From positions 248,001 to 312,000 of the forward strand of contig NZ_CP102665.1 in the NCBI RefSeq assembly GCF_026427355.1: 64,000 nt of DNA, given 5' to 3'. The notes under the pieces are model-generated. The model did not search any database, was not told the DNA's origin, and worked only from the letters and a program-made list of their open reading frames with translations. This DNA comes from Sphingobium sp. JS3065. Its GTDB lineage: Bacteria; Pseudomonadota; Alphaproteobacteria; Sphingomonadales; Sphingomonadaceae. Shown one piece after another: positions 16,952 to 25,871 of the stretch (the first letter of the stretch is position 1; every line of letters starts with the position of its first letter). A program made the translations under genes and the position numbers.

Positions 16952-18006
16952 CCCCCAGAAACCCCGCAAAAAAAGTCCCCGCCACCGTCATCACCGGCTT
17001 TCTCGGCGCGGGCAAGACCACGCTGATCCGCCACCTCATCGAAAATGCGGGCGGCCGCCGCTTCGCCCTCATCATCAACGAATTCGGGGATGTGGGCGTC
17101 GACGGTGCACTGGTGCAGGGCTGCGGCGACGAAGCCTGCCCGGACGAGGACATCATCGAACTGGCGAACGGCTGCATCTGCTGCACCGTGGCGGACGATT
17201 TCCTGCCGACCATGCAAAAGCTGCTCGACCGGCCGACCCCGCCCGATCACATCATCATCGAAACGTCCGGCCTCGCCTTGCCCAAGCCGCTGGTGAAGGC
17301 CTTTCAATGGCCCGACATCCGCACCCGCGCCACCGTGGACGGGGTGATCGCCCTGATCGACGCCGACGCGCTGGCGTCAGGCCGCTTCGCCCATGACGAA
17401 GCCGCGCTGGCCGCCGCCCGCGCCGCAGACCCGACGCTGGACCATGACAGCCCGATCGAGGAACTGTTCGAGGATCAGCTCGCCTGCGCCGACCTGGTCC
17501 TGCTCAACAAGACCGATCTGGTCAATGCCGGCACCCTCGCCATGCTGGAACGCGATCTGGCCGGGGAAACCCGCGTTGGCGTCCGCATCATCCGCACGGC
17601 GAAGGGCGAAATCGACCCCGCCATCCTGCTCGGCCTGGACGCGGGCGTGGAGGATCAGATCGACGCCCGCCCCTCCCATCACGACAATGAGGAGGACCAT
17701 GATCATGATGATTTCGAGAGTTTCATCATCGATCTGGGCGAACTGGACAGTCCCGAACCGCTGCTGGCGGCCTTGGGCGAAGCCATCGCCGCGCACGACA
17801 TATTGCGGGTGAAGGGCTTCCTCGCGATCAAGGGGCGTCCCGCTCGCCTCGTGCTCCAGGCTGTCGGCCCCCGCATCCAGCATCATTACGACCGCCAATG
17901 GCAAGCGGGCGAACCGCGCGCCTCGCGCCTGGTCGTGATCGGCCAGACCGGCCTAGACCGCGCCGCCATCGAGGGCCTTCTCAAAGCGCAGACGGTCCCC
18001 GCCTGA
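16948..18006 (+). CDS. cobW: CobW, metal-chaperone GTPase of B12 synthesis
   Basis: 352 residues, G3E family P-loop GTPase. Visible motifs are Walker A GFLGAGKTTLI (residues about 16-26), ANGCICCTV (the CxCC metal site), NKTD (guanine specificity), and a histidine/acid-rich stretch HHDNEEDHDHDD near residue 245 that probably binds metal. A CobW C-terminal domain follows. The protein is thought to deliver Co2+ to the cobaltochelatase; its gene lies between the cobalt importer and cobN, which fits. The start overlaps the transporter stop by 4 bases and its own TGA overlaps the cobN ATG. Confidence 0.95.
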   Translation: MTPRNPAKKVPATVITGFLGAGKTTLIRHLIENAGGRRFALIINEFGDVGVDGALVQGCGDEACPDEDIIELANGCICCTVADDFLPTMQKLLDRPTPPDHIIIETSGLALPKPLVKAFQWPDIRTRATVDGVIALIDADALASGRFAHDEAALAAARAADPTLDHDSPIEELFEDQLACADLVLLNKTDLVNAGTLAMLERDLAGETRVGVRIIRTAKGEIDPAILLGLDAGVEDQIDARPSHHDNEEDHDHDDFESFIIDLGELDSPEPLLAALGEAIAAHDILRVKGFLAIKGRPARLVLQAVGPRIQHHYDRQWQAGEPRASRLVVIGQTGLDRAAIEGLLKAQTVPA

Positions 18007-21000
18007 TGCACCTGCTGACCGCCACGCCCGGCGCCGTCTCCAATGGCGACGAAGCGATCGATCTCGGCCAATCGCCGGGCGACATCGTGCTGCTGACGGT
18101 GGCGGACAGCGAACTCGCCTGCTTCGCCAGCGCCGCCGCCGCGCTGGGCGAGGCAGGCCCCACGATCCGCCTCGCCAATCTCCTCCAGCTCAAACATCCC
18201 TATTCCGTCGACCTCTATGTCGAAAAGGTGATCGCCCACGCCAAATTCGTCTGCGTGATCCTGCTAGGGGGTAAGAGCTACTGGCCCTATGGCATTGATG
18301 AAATTGCCAATATTGCTCGCGAACGGGGCATTGCCTTCGCCGCCATAGCCGATGGGCGCGAAGACGATCCCGACCTGCGCGCCGCCTCCACCCTGCCCGC
18401 GGAAAGCTGCGAGCGGCTCCGCGACTATCTCCGGCAGGGCGGCATTCCCAATGCCATCGCCTTCCTCAAGAGTGCCGCCCGCCTGGCGGGCTTCGACGCG
18501 GGCGTCCCCGACGCCCCCATCCCCGTGGCCGATGCCGGCCTTTACCTTCCCGGCGCCGACCGCCCCACGCTGGAACAGGTGAAAGCCCGTTGGAAAGCAG
18601 CCCAGCCCACGGCGCTGTTCCTCTTTTACCGCGCCCTGCTGATCGCCGGGACGCTCGAAGCGGTTGATACGATGATCGCCGGTCTGGAAGCCGCGGGCCT
18701 CAACGTTCTACCCGTCCACGTCCGGGCGCTGCGCGAACCCTTCGCCAGGGACTTCCTCCACGGCCTGATGGGCGAGACCCCGCCGGACGTCATCCTCAAC
18801 GCCACGGCCTTCGCCGCCAGCGCGCCCGGAGAACCGCGCACCCCCTCGATCCTCGAACAGGCGGACTGCCCGATCCTCCAGACCATCTTCGCCAGCGCCG
18901 AACAAGGCGCCTGGGAAGCGAGCGCACGCGGCCTTGGCCCCCGCGACCTTGCCATGCACATCGCGCTTCCCGAAGTGGACGGCCGCCTCTTCACCCGCGC
19001 CGTCGCTTTCAAGGCCTCCGCCCGCTTCGACCAGCGCACGGAATGCGACATCATCGTTCCGCGAATATTGGCGGATCGTGTCAGCTTCGTGTCCCAACTG
19101 ACTGCAAATTGGTCTAAATTGCGGAAAACGCCAGTCGCGGACCGTCGCGTCGCGCTGGTCCTCGCCAACTATCCCAACAAGGATGGCCGGATCGGCAACG
19201 GCGTCGGACTCGATACGCCCGCCAGCGCCGCCGCCATATTGAGAGCGCTGACGGAATCGGGTTACGCCACCGCGGGTGCGCCGACCGACGGAGCCGCCCT
19301 GATACGCCATTTGACGGAGGGCGTGACCAACGACCTTTCGCGCCCGACCCATCCCCCATTCGGGATGAGCCTGTCGAAGCCCTTCCCTTCCCTTCCCCTG
19401 GCGGATTACCGCGCCGTCTTCGCCACTCTGCCGGAAACCGCCCGCGAAGCCATGCAGGCGCGTTGGGGCGATGCGGAATCCGATCCCTTCTGCCGCGACG
19501 GCGCCTTCCGCCTGCCCGTCCACCGCTTCGGCAACATCGCCGTCGCGGTCCAGCCCTCGCGCGGCTACCATATCGACCCGAAGAGCAGCTATCACGACCC
19601 CGCCCTGCCGCCGCCGCACGCCTATCTCGCCTTCCACATCTGGCTGGCGCGGGAATTCGGGGTCCAGGCCGTCGTCCATGTCGGCAAGCACGGCAATCTG
19701 GAATGGCTCCCCGGCAAGGCCATCGCTCTTTCGGAGACTTGCTTCCCCGAAATCTGCGCCGGACCGATTCCGCAAATCTACCCCTTCATCGTCAATGACC
19801 CCGGCGAAGGCACCCAGGCCAAGCGCCGCATCGGCGCCTGCATCATCGACCATCTGACGCCGCCGCTGACCCGCGCCGAAACCTATGGCCCGCTGAAGGA
19901 GCTGGAGGCGCTGGTCGACGAATATTACCTCGCCGCCGGCATGGACCCGCGCCGCCTGGAAACGCTGCGCAAGGACATCCTCGCCCTCGCCGCCTCCCAG
20001 GGGCTGGACAAGGATGCGGGCGCGCAAGGAAATGGGGACGACGCCTTGGCGGCGATCGACAATTATCTGTGCGACCTGAAGGAGATGCAGATCCGCGACG
20101 GCCTGCATATCTTCACGCAAAGCCCGCAAGGCACGCTTCGCCGCGACCTTCTGATAGCGCTCGCCCGCTGTCCCAGAGGCATGGACGACGATGGCCAGCA
20201 ATCGCTCCTGCGCGCCCTTGCCGACGACCTCGCCCTGAATTTCGACCCGCTCGACTGCGTCATGGGCGCGCCCTGGACGGGCCTCCGCCCGGAACCGCTT
20301 CAAGGCCTGACCGAAGCCCCATGGCGCACCACCGGGGACACCGTCGAACGGCTCGAACTCCACGCCATCCATCTGCTCGACAGCGGCGATCCAGCCCCCG
20401 GCCCGCAAAGCGCCGCCGTGCTCAAGGCCGTCGAAACCGATCTCGCCCCCCGCGTCGACGCCTGCGGAGAAGCCGAAAGGACCGCCCTCCTCAAAGCGCT
20501 CAACGGCAATTTCGTGGCCCCCGGCCCTTCGGGCGCACCGACCAGAGGCCGACCCGACGTCCTCCCCACCGGCCGCAACTTCTATTCGGTCGACACCCGC
20601 GCCATGCCCACGGTCGCGGCCTGGAATCTGGGCCAGCGCTCCGCCGATCTCATCGTGCAGGACTATCTCCAGCGCGAGGGGGATTATCCCCGCGCCATCG
20701 CCCTTTCCGCCTGGGGCACCGCCAATATGCGCACCGGCGGCGACGACATCGCCCAGGCCCTGGCCCTGATGGGCGTCCGCCCGCGCTGGGAGTGGGCTTC
20801 CGGACGGGTCATCGGTTTCGAAGTGATGAAGATCGCGGAACTGAACCGACCGAGAGTGGATGTCACTTTCCGCGTCTCCGGCTTTTTCCGCGATGCCTTC
20901 CCGGAACAGATCGACCTGCTGGACAGCGCCGCCCGCGCCGTCATGGCGCTGGACGAACCGGAGGAGGACAATCCCGCCGCCGCCCGCCACCGCGCCGAAA

Positions 21001-21758
21001 CCGCCACCCTGATCGCAGAAGGCACGCCCGAAAAGGCCGCCCGGCGCCGCGCAGGCGCCCGCATCTTCGGCTCGAAACCCGGCGCCTATGGCGCGGGCCT
21101 CCAGGCGATGATCGACGAGAAGATCTGGCACGACCGCGCCGACCTCGCCAATGTCTATCTCGACTGGGGCAGCTATGCCTATGGCGGCGGGGTCGAGGGC
21201 GAAGCCGAACGCAGCCTTTTCGCGGAACGCCTGACCCAGGCCGACGCCCTGATCCAGAACCAGGACAATCGCGAGCATGACCTGCTCGACAGCGACGATT
21301 ATTACCAGTTCGAGGGGGGCATAGCCGCCGCCGTCGAACATCTTTCCGGCAGGAAGCCGCTCAGCTACCATAACGACCACAGCCGCCCCGAACGCCCGGT
21401 CATCCGCACGCTGGAGGATGAAATCGGCCGTATCGTGAGAGCGCGGGTCACCAACCCCAAATGGATCGCGGGCATGATGCGCCACGGTTACAAGGGCGCG
21501 TTCGAAATCGCCGCCTCGGTCGATTATCTCTTCGCCTTCGCCGCCACCACCCACGCCGTGAAGGACCATCATTTCGACGCGGTCCACGCCGCCTTCATCG
21601 AAGACGAGACGGTGCGCGCCTTCATGGCGGATGCCAACCCCGCCGCCCTGCGCGAAACCGCAGCCCGCCTCCACGAAGCGCTCGACCGCGCCCTTTGGAA
21701 ACCCAAATCGAACAGCGCCGCCATGTTGCTGGCCCAAATCAAGGAAGATCGCCCATGA
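18006..21758 (+). CDS. cobN: Cobaltochelatase large subunit CobN
   Basis: 1,250 residues, normal for CobN. It inserts Co2+ into hydrogenobyrinic acid a,c-diamide with ATP, together with the CobS and CobT chelatase subunits, which are absent from this window. Family stretches include VHVGKHGNLEWLPGKAIALS (about residue 558), TGRNFYSVDTRAMPT and GGVEGEAERSLF. The start is the ATG overlapping the cobW stop (TGATG); open frame further upstream is out-of-frame shadow. Oddity: residues about 448-464 (PTHPPFGMSLSKPFPSL) look like a translated copy of a sphingomonad intergenic repeat inserted in frame, in a place where the family normally has a short linker. cobO overlaps its stop. Confidence 0.96.
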   Translation: MHLLTATPGAVSNGDEAIDLGQSPGDIVLLTVADSELACFASAAAALGEAGPTIRLANLLQLKHPYSVDLYVEKVIAHAKFVCVILLGGKSYWPYGIDEIANIARERGIAFAAIADGREDDPDLRAASTLPAESCERLRDYLRQGGIPNAIAFLKSAARLAGFDAGVPDAPIPVADAGLYLPGADRPTLEQVKARWKAAQPTALFLFYRALLIAGTLEAVDTMIAGLEAAGLNVLPVHVRALREPFARDFLHGLMGETPPDVILNATAFAASAPGEPRTPSILEQADCPILQTIFASAEQGAWEASARGLGPRDLAMHIALPEVDGRLFTRAVAFKASARFDQRTECDIIVPRILADRVSFVSQLTANWSKLRKTPVADRRVALVLANYPNKDGRIGNGVGLDTPASAAAILRALTESGYATAGAPTDGAALIRHLTEGVTNDLSRPTHPPFGMSLSKPFPSLPLADYRAVFATLPETAREAMQARWGDAESDPFCRDGAFRLPVHRFGNIAVAVQPSRGYHIDPKSSYHDPALPPPHAYLAFHIWLAREFGVQAVVHVGKHGNLEWLPGKAIALSETCFPEICAGPIPQIYPFIVNDPGEGTQAKRRIGACIIDHLTPPLTRAETYGPLKELEALVDEYYLAAGMDPRRLETLRKDILALAASQGLDKDAGAQGNGDDALAAIDNYLCDLKEMQIRDGLHIFTQSPQGTLRRDLLIALARCPRGMDDDGQQSLLRALADDLALNFDPLDCVMGAPWTGLRPEPLQGLTEAPWRTTGDTVERLELHAIHLLDSGDPAPGPQSAAVLKAVETDLAPRVDACGEAERTALLKALNGNFVAPGPSGAPTRGRPDVLPTGRNFYSVDTRAMPTVAAWNLGQRSADLIVQDYLQREGDYPRAIALSAWGTANMRTGGDDIAQALALMGVRPRWEWASGRVIGFEVMKIAELNRPRVDVTFRVSGFFRDAFPEQIDLLDSAARAVMALDEPEEDNPAAARHRAETATLIAEGTPEKAARRRAGARIFGSKPGAYGAGLQAMIDEKIWHDRADLANVYLDWGSYAYGGGVEGEAERSLFAERLTQADALIQNQDNREHDLLDSDDYYQFEGGIAAAVEHLSGRKPLSYHNDHSRPERPVIRTLEDEIGRIVRARVTNPKWIAGMMRHGYKGAFEIAASVDYLFAFAATTHAVKDHHFDAVHAAFIEDETVRAFMADANPAALRETAARLHEALDRALWKPKSNSAAMLLAQIKEDRP
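19355..19396 (+). repeat. Repeat element inserted in frame within cobN
   Basis: The core TTCGGGATGAGCCTGTCGAA (19359-19378) closely matches the short dispersed repeat of the form TTCGGGCTGAGCCTGTCGAA that is common between genes in sphingomonads (recognised from memory). It is followed by the low-complexity CCTTCCCTTCCCTTCCC. Here it is translated as part of CobN. Boundaries are approximate. Confidence 0.5.
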
Positions 21759-22360
21759 TCGAACGCACCCCCGAACAGCATGCCGAAAAGATGAAGAAGA
21801 AACAGGCCGCCCATGACAAGATCATGGCGACCAAGACCCAGGAAAAGGGCCTGCTGATCGTCCACACCGGCAAGGGCAAGGGCAAGACGACCGCCGCGCT
21901 GGGCATGGTCGTCCGCGCCATCGGCCACGGCCGGAAGGTCGGCGTCGTCCAGTTCGTGAAAGGCGCCATGACGACGGGAGAAAAAACCGTTTTCGATGCG
22001 TTTCCCGACAATGTCGAATTCAAGCCCATGGGTGAAGGCTTCACCTGGAACACGCAGGACCGGACGCGGGACATTGCCCTTGCCCGCGAAGCATGGGATG
22101 AAGTCAAACGGATGATCGCCGATCCGGCCTATGATATGGTCCTTGCCGATGAACTCAATATCGTCCTGCGTTACGACTATCTGCCGCTTGAAGAGGTGCT
22201 GGAAGCCGTGACTGCCAGAAGCGCGATGAAGCATGTCCTCATCACCGGCCGCAACGCGCCCGACGCGCTGATCGAGGCGGCCGATCTCGTCACCGAAATG
22301 ACCCTTGTCAAACATCCCTTCCGCAGCGGCGTGAAGGCTCAGGCAGGAATCGAATTCTGA
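21755..22360 (+). CDS. cobO: Cob(I)alamin/corrinoid adenosyltransferase CobO
   Basis: 201 residues, full length for the CobA/CobO/BtuR family. Walker A is HTGKGKGKTTAALG (about residues 36-49), followed by VVQFVKGA and LADELNIVLRYDYL, all family signatures. It adenosylates the cobalt of corrinoids using ATP. The highly charged N-terminus (EQHAEKMKKKQAAHDKIMA) is usual. The start overlaps the cobN stop by 4 bases. Its own stop overlaps a CTG that is the best start candidate for bluB. Confidence 0.96.
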   Translation: MIERTPEQHAEKMKKKQAAHDKIMATKTQEKGLLIVHTGKGKGKTTAALGMVVRAIGHGRKVGVVQFVKGAMTTGEKTVFDAFPDNVEFKPMGEGFTWNTQDRTRDIALAREAWDEVKRMIADPAYDMVLADELNIVLRYDYLPLEEVLEAVTARSAMKHVLITGRNAPDALIEAADLVTEMTLVKHPFRSGVKAQAGIEF

Positions 22361-22986
22361 CACGCACCGCCTTCGACATCGCCGCCTTCGAGGATCTGGT
22401 CCATCTTCGCCGCGACGTACGCCATTTCCTCACCGATCCGCTGGATGAGCAGGAGGTCGAGCAACTGCTCGCCCTCGCCCACAGCGCGCCTTCGGTGGGG
22501 CTGTCGCAACCCTGGCGCTTCGTCCGGATCGAGACGCCCGCCTTGCGCGAGCGACTCGCCGCCCATGTCGATGCGCAGATCGTCAAGGCAGGCCAGATCT
22601 ACAAGGGCGATGAGGACAGGCTATACCGCAGCCTGAAGCTGCACGGCCTGTGGGAGGCGCCGGTGCTGTTCGCCGTCTATTGCGACGAAGGCACCGAAAC
22701 CGGCCACAAGCTGGGCGCGATCACCATGCCGGAAGCGCGCCGCTATAGCTGCGTGATGGCGATCCACACCATCTGGCTTGCCGCCCGCACGCGCGGGATC
22801 GGCATGGGCTGGATATCGATTCTGGACCGCCCCACGGTCGACGCGATGCTGGAAGTTCCTGAAAACTGGCGCTGCCTCGGCCTGCTGTGCCTGGGCTATC
22901 CGGAAAGCGAGGAGGCGACCCCGGAACTGGAACGGCGCGGCTGGGAATATCGGACGGACTGGCATTCGACAATCGTCAACCGCTAA
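22357..22986 (+). CDS. bluB: 5,6-Dimethylbenzimidazole synthase BluB, probable CTG start
   Basis: 209 residues from the proposed start. BluB cleaves reduced flavin mononucleotide with O2 to make the lower ligand of B12. Nitroreductase-like family landmarks are HLRRDVRHFLTDPL, AHSAPSVGLSQPWRF, YRSLKLHGLWEAP and GIGMGWISILD. The first in-frame ATG/GTG/TTG is a GTG at 22495 inside SAPSVGLSQPW, which would delete the conserved first 46 residues. Upstream, the frame has no canonical start back to a stop at about 22189. CTG at 22357 has AGGA 8 bases upstream and overlaps the cobO stop as CTGA, mirroring the ATGA junctions of this operon. ATT at 22354 and a -1 frameshift from cobO are the alternatives. 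Confidence 0.88.
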   Translation: MTRTAFDIAAFEDLVHLRRDVRHFLTDPLDEQEVEQLLALAHSAPSVGLSQPWRFVRIETPALRERLAAHVDAQIVKAGQIYKGDEDRLYRSLKLHGLWEAPVLFAVYCDEGTETGHKLGAITMPEARRYSCVMAIHTIWLAARTRGIGMGWISILDRPTVDAMLEVPENWRCLGLLCLGYPESEEATPELERRGWEYRTDWHSTIVNR

Positions 22987-23016
22987 CACTCCCCTCCCGC
23001 AGGCGGGAGAGGAGTG
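22987..23016 (+). terminator. Hairpin ending the cobalt transporter-bluB operon
   Basis: CACTCC and CTCCCG arms pair with CGGGAG and GGAGTG around one mismatch (22987-23000 with 23003-23016), starting directly after the bluB stop. There is no clear U-run. It may act as a terminator or be one of the dispersed CTCCCGC hairpins common in alphaproteobacteria. Confidence 0.55.
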
Positions 23017-23088
23017 AAGATCACTTCCCTTTCCCCGACTCTGCGCTTATGAACCGCATCCGGAACGGGCTATGCCCGCTCCATCGAT

Positions 23089-23276
23089 CGCGTCGGTGCC
23101 CCGCAAGGGGCTTAAATGGGAACGCGGTGCGGGAGGAAACTCCCTAATCCGTGGCTGTCCCTGCAACTGTGAGCGGCGAGCAAGGCAAGGACCGGCCCCA
23201 AAAGGGCCAGCCACTGGAGCGATCCGGGAAGGCCCCTGCCAACGCTATGACCCGCAAGCCAGGAGACCTGCCGAAC
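23089..23276 (+). promoter_or_regulatory. Cobalamin (AdoCbl) riboswitch 2
   Basis: Same landmarks as riboswitch 1: GTCGGTGCCCCGCAAGGGGC at the 5' side, GGCTGTCCCTGCAACTGTGA in the core, GCCACTGG, and the 3' B12 box AGCCAGGAGACCTGCC ending at 23272. It controls the cobG-cobF operon. The aptamer is clearly related to riboswitch 1, including flanking ATCGATCGCG sequence, suggesting duplication. Confidence 0.95.
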
Positions 23277-23282
23277 GCAAGG

Positions 23283-23338
23283 GTCGCTCTAGCCATGGTC
23301 CAGGGGATGGTCACGGCTCGGTTCTCCGCACGAGCGAC
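23283..23338 (+). promoter_or_regulatory. Conserved post-aptamer stem element (copy 2)
   Basis: 56 nt bounded by GTCGCTC (23283-23289) and GAGCGAC (23332-23338), 10 bases after the B12 box. The interior differs from copy 1 at only a few positions. It ends about 60 bases before the cobG start. Confidence 0.6.
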
Positions 23339-23398
23339 GGATAAGCGATTGGGGGAGACATCCTCCAGTCGTCGTTGCGACGTGGGAGGTGAATTCCA

Positions 23399-24526
23399 GT
23401 GCCAGACGCGCCAAGCGCCCACGCCGCCGTTCGCGGCTGGTGTCCCACGGCATGGCGCCCGATGCGGGCGGGCGACGGCCTGCTGGTGCGCGTCCGTCCC
23501 CCGCTCGGACGCCTGACCGCCGCGCAGGCCATGGGTCTCAGCGATGCCGCCCGCCGCCACGGCAACGGCCAGATCGACCTTACCAACCGGGCCGCGCTTC
23601 AGGTCCGCGGCGTGACGGAGCAGAGCCATCCGGCACTGCTCGAACAACTTATCGCCCTGGGCCTCACAGATCCCGATCCGGCCCATGAAGCGCGCCGCAA
23701 TTTCCTCCTGACACCCGACTGGGAACCCGACGACGATACAGTCCGCATCGCGCAAGACCTGACCGCCCGCATCGATGATTTCCCCGAACTCCCTCCGAAG
23801 ATCGGCATCGCCATCGACACCGGCCCCGCGCCCGGCCTAGCCCATGTTCCCGCCGATTTTCGCGTGGAGCGCAGCGAGTCCGGCGCCCTGCTGCTCCGCG
23901 CCGAAGGCCGCGCCATCGGCGTCCCGACCAGCCCCGAAACGGCGGCGCAGGGCCTGATCGCCATGGCCCGCTGGTTCATCGAAACGGGTGGCGCCAGTTC
24001 CGGGCGCATGAGCCGGCACAAGGCGCCCTTGCCCCTCACGCAGAACATCGCGCCGGCACCTTCCCGCTCGCTCCGGCAGCTTCTGGCGCAAGCCCCCGGC
24101 CCCTTCCACGGCATCCCCTTCGGCCAACTCGGCGACGACAGGCTCGCCGCATTGGCCGGGCAGCCAGGCGTCACCGCGCTGCGTCTCACTCCGTGGCGCG
24201 GACTGATCCTGGAAGGCGGCACGGCCAGCCCGGATCACGCCTTCACCGACCCGCTGCTCCGCGTGGATGCCTGTCCCGGCGCGCCAGCCTGCCCGCAGGC
24301 AAGCGTCCCGACCCGCGACCTCGCGGCCCGCCTCGCCTCTCTTGTCGATGGCTCGCTCCATATTTCCGGCTGCGCCAAGGGCTGCGCTTCGCCCCGCACC
24401 GCCGACATCGTCCTCACGGGCCGCCAAGGCCGCTTCGACCTTGCCCGCAAAGCCCGCGCCGGATCGCCTCCGGAAAAGACGGACCTCTCCCCCGACCAGA
24501 TTCTCGCCCACTTCGGAAGCCGCTAA
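23399..24526 (+). CDS. cobG: Precorrin-3B synthase CobG
   Basis: 375 residues, related to sulfite/nitrite reductases. It uses O2 and a 4Fe-4S/non-haem iron centre to convert precorrin-3A to precorrin-3B, marking the aerobic B12 route. The cluster ligands are visible as DACPGAPACPQA (about residue 285) and HISGCAKGCASP (about residue 320); NRAALQVRG near residue 62 is the N-terminal ferredoxin-like half. The start is GTG with a strong GGGAGGTG ribosome site 7 bases upstream. It is the first gene behind riboswitch 2; its TAA overlaps the cobH ATG. Confidence 0.95.
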   Translation: MPDAPSAHAAVRGWCPTAWRPMRAGDGLLVRVRPPLGRLTAAQAMGLSDAARRHGNGQIDLTNRAALQVRGVTEQSHPALLEQLIALGLTDPDPAHEARRNFLLTPDWEPDDDTVRIAQDLTARIDDFPELPPKIGIAIDTGPAPGLAHVPADFRVERSESGALLLRAEGRAIGVPTSPETAAQGLIAMARWFIETGGASSGRMSRHKAPLPLTQNIAPAPSRSLRQLLAQAPGPFHGIPFGQLGDDRLAALAGQPGVTALRLTPWRGLILEGGTASPDHAFTDPLLRVDACPGAPACPQASVPTRDLAARLASLVDGSLHISGCAKGCASPRTADIVLTGRQGRFDLARKARAGSPPEKTDLSPDQILAHFGSR

Positions 24527-25155
24527 TGCCCCATATCTACGAAACCGACGGCGCCGCCATCTACCGCCAATCCTTCCGCACCATCCGCGCCGAAGCCGAT
24601 CTCGCCCGCTTCTCGACGGAGGAGGAGCGCATCGCCGTGCGCATGATCCACGCGGCGGGACTGGTCGACCTCGCTCCCCAAATCCGCTTTTCCCCAAGCT
24701 TCGCGCAGGCCGCCATCGCTGCGCTCGGGGCAGGCGCGCCGATCCTCTGCGACGCCCGCATGGTGTCCGAAGGCATCACCATCAAGCGCCTGCCTGCCGC
24801 CAATCCGATCCTCTGCACCCTGAACGATCCCCAGGTGCCTGCGCTGGCGGCGGAAATGTCCAACACCCGCTCCGCCGCCGCGCTAGAACTGTGGCGTCCG
24901 CATCTGGAGGGCGCGCTGGTCGCGATCGGCAATGCGCCCACGGCGCTTTTCCATCTGCTCGACATGCTGGAAGACCCCGCCTGTCCCCGCCCCGCCGCGA
25001 TCATCGGCTGCCCGGTCGGCTTCGTCGGCGCGGCGGAGTCCAAGGAAGCGCTCTGGCAGAGCCAGCCCGTCCCCTGCTGCATCGTGGAGGGCCGCCTGGG
25101 CGGCAGCGCCATCACGGTCGCGGCGATCAATGCGATAGCGAGCGCGGCGGAATGA
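24526..25155 (+). CDS. cobH: Precorrin-8X methylmutase CobH
   Basis: 209 residues, full length for CobH/CbiC. It moves the C-11 methyl of precorrin-8X to C-12, giving hydrogenobyrinic acid. Family stretches are IRAEADLARFSTEEERIAVR with the downstream MIHAAGLVDL catalytic His region, DARMVSEGI, and GCPVGFVGAAESKEAL near residue 165. The start overlaps the cobG stop (TAATG), the end overlaps cobI (ATGA). Cytoplasmic. Confidence 0.96.
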   Translation: MPHIYETDGAAIYRQSFRTIRAEADLARFSTEEERIAVRMIHAAGLVDLAPQIRFSPSFAQAAIAALGAGAPILCDARMVSEGITIKRLPAANPILCTLNDPQVPALAAEMSNTRSAAALELWRPHLEGALVAIGNAPTALFHLLDMLEDPACPRPAAIIGCPVGFVGAAESKEALWQSQPVPCCIVEGRLGGSAITVAAINAIASAAE

Positions 25156-25871
25156 CCCAAGGCACCATCCACGGCGTGGGCCTCGGCCCCGGCGCGCAGG
25201 ACTTGATGAGCGTCCGCGCCGACCGCCTGATCCGCGAAGCCCGCCACGTCGCTTATTTCCGCAAGAGGGGAAAATCCGGCCATGCCCGCCGGATCGTGGA
25301 GGGCATGCTGCGCCCCGACGCGGTGGAATTTCCAATGGAATATCCGGTGACGACGGAAATTCCGCTGTCCGACCCGCGCTATAATGAAGTCCTGTCCGGC
25401 TTCTATGCCGATTGCACCGCCCATCTGGACGGGCTTTCCGCCAGTGGAAAGGATGTCGTGGTCCTCTGCGAAGGCGACCCCTTTTTCTACGGCAGCTTCA
25501 TGCACCTGCACAGCCGCCTGGCCGCGCCGGTCAGGATCGTCCCCGGCATCACCGGCATGTCCGGCGCCTGGACCGCCAGCGGCACGCCGATCAGTTGGGG
25601 CGACGATGTGACGACGGTGCTGATGGCGACCCTCCCCGAAGAGGAACTGGCCCGCCGCATCCACGACACCGATGCGCTGGTTGTCATGAAGATCGGTCGC
25701 AACCTGCCCAAGCTGCGCCGCGCCGTCGAAGCCGCAGGCAAGCGGGACTGCGCCTGGCTGGTCGAATATGCGACCATGGCCGATCAGCGGATCACGCCAT
25801 TGACCGAAGCGACCGACGTCACCGCCTATTTCTCGATCCTGCTGATCCACGGGCAGGGCCGCCGCCCATGA
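25152..25871 (+). CDS. cobI: Precorrin-2 C20-methyltransferase CobI
   Basis: 239 residues, tetrapyrrole methylase fold. SAM-dependent methylation of precorrin-2 at C-20. Motifs are GVGLGPGAQDLMSVRADRLI at the N-terminus, CEGDPFFYGSFMHLHSRL (about residue 107) and PGITGMSGAWTASG. These distinguish it from the other methylases in the operon. 4-base overlaps with cobH and cobJ. Confidence 0.95.
   Translation: MTQGTIHGVGLGPGAQDLMSVRADRLIREARHVAYFRKRGKSGHARRIVEGMLRPDAVEFPMEYPVTTEIPLSDPRYNEVLSGFYADCTAHLDGLSASGKDVVVLCEGDPFFYGSFMHLHSRLAAPVRIVPGITGMSGAWTASGTPISWGDDVTTVLMATLPEEELARRIHDTDALVVMKIGRNLPKLRRAVEAAGKRDCAWLVEYATMADQRITPLTEATDVTAYFSILLIHGQGRRP

Noticed and set aside
22495..22986. Short BluB beginning at GTG 22495
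   Set aside because: It would remove the conserved N-terminal flavin-site region that is present and in frame upstream.
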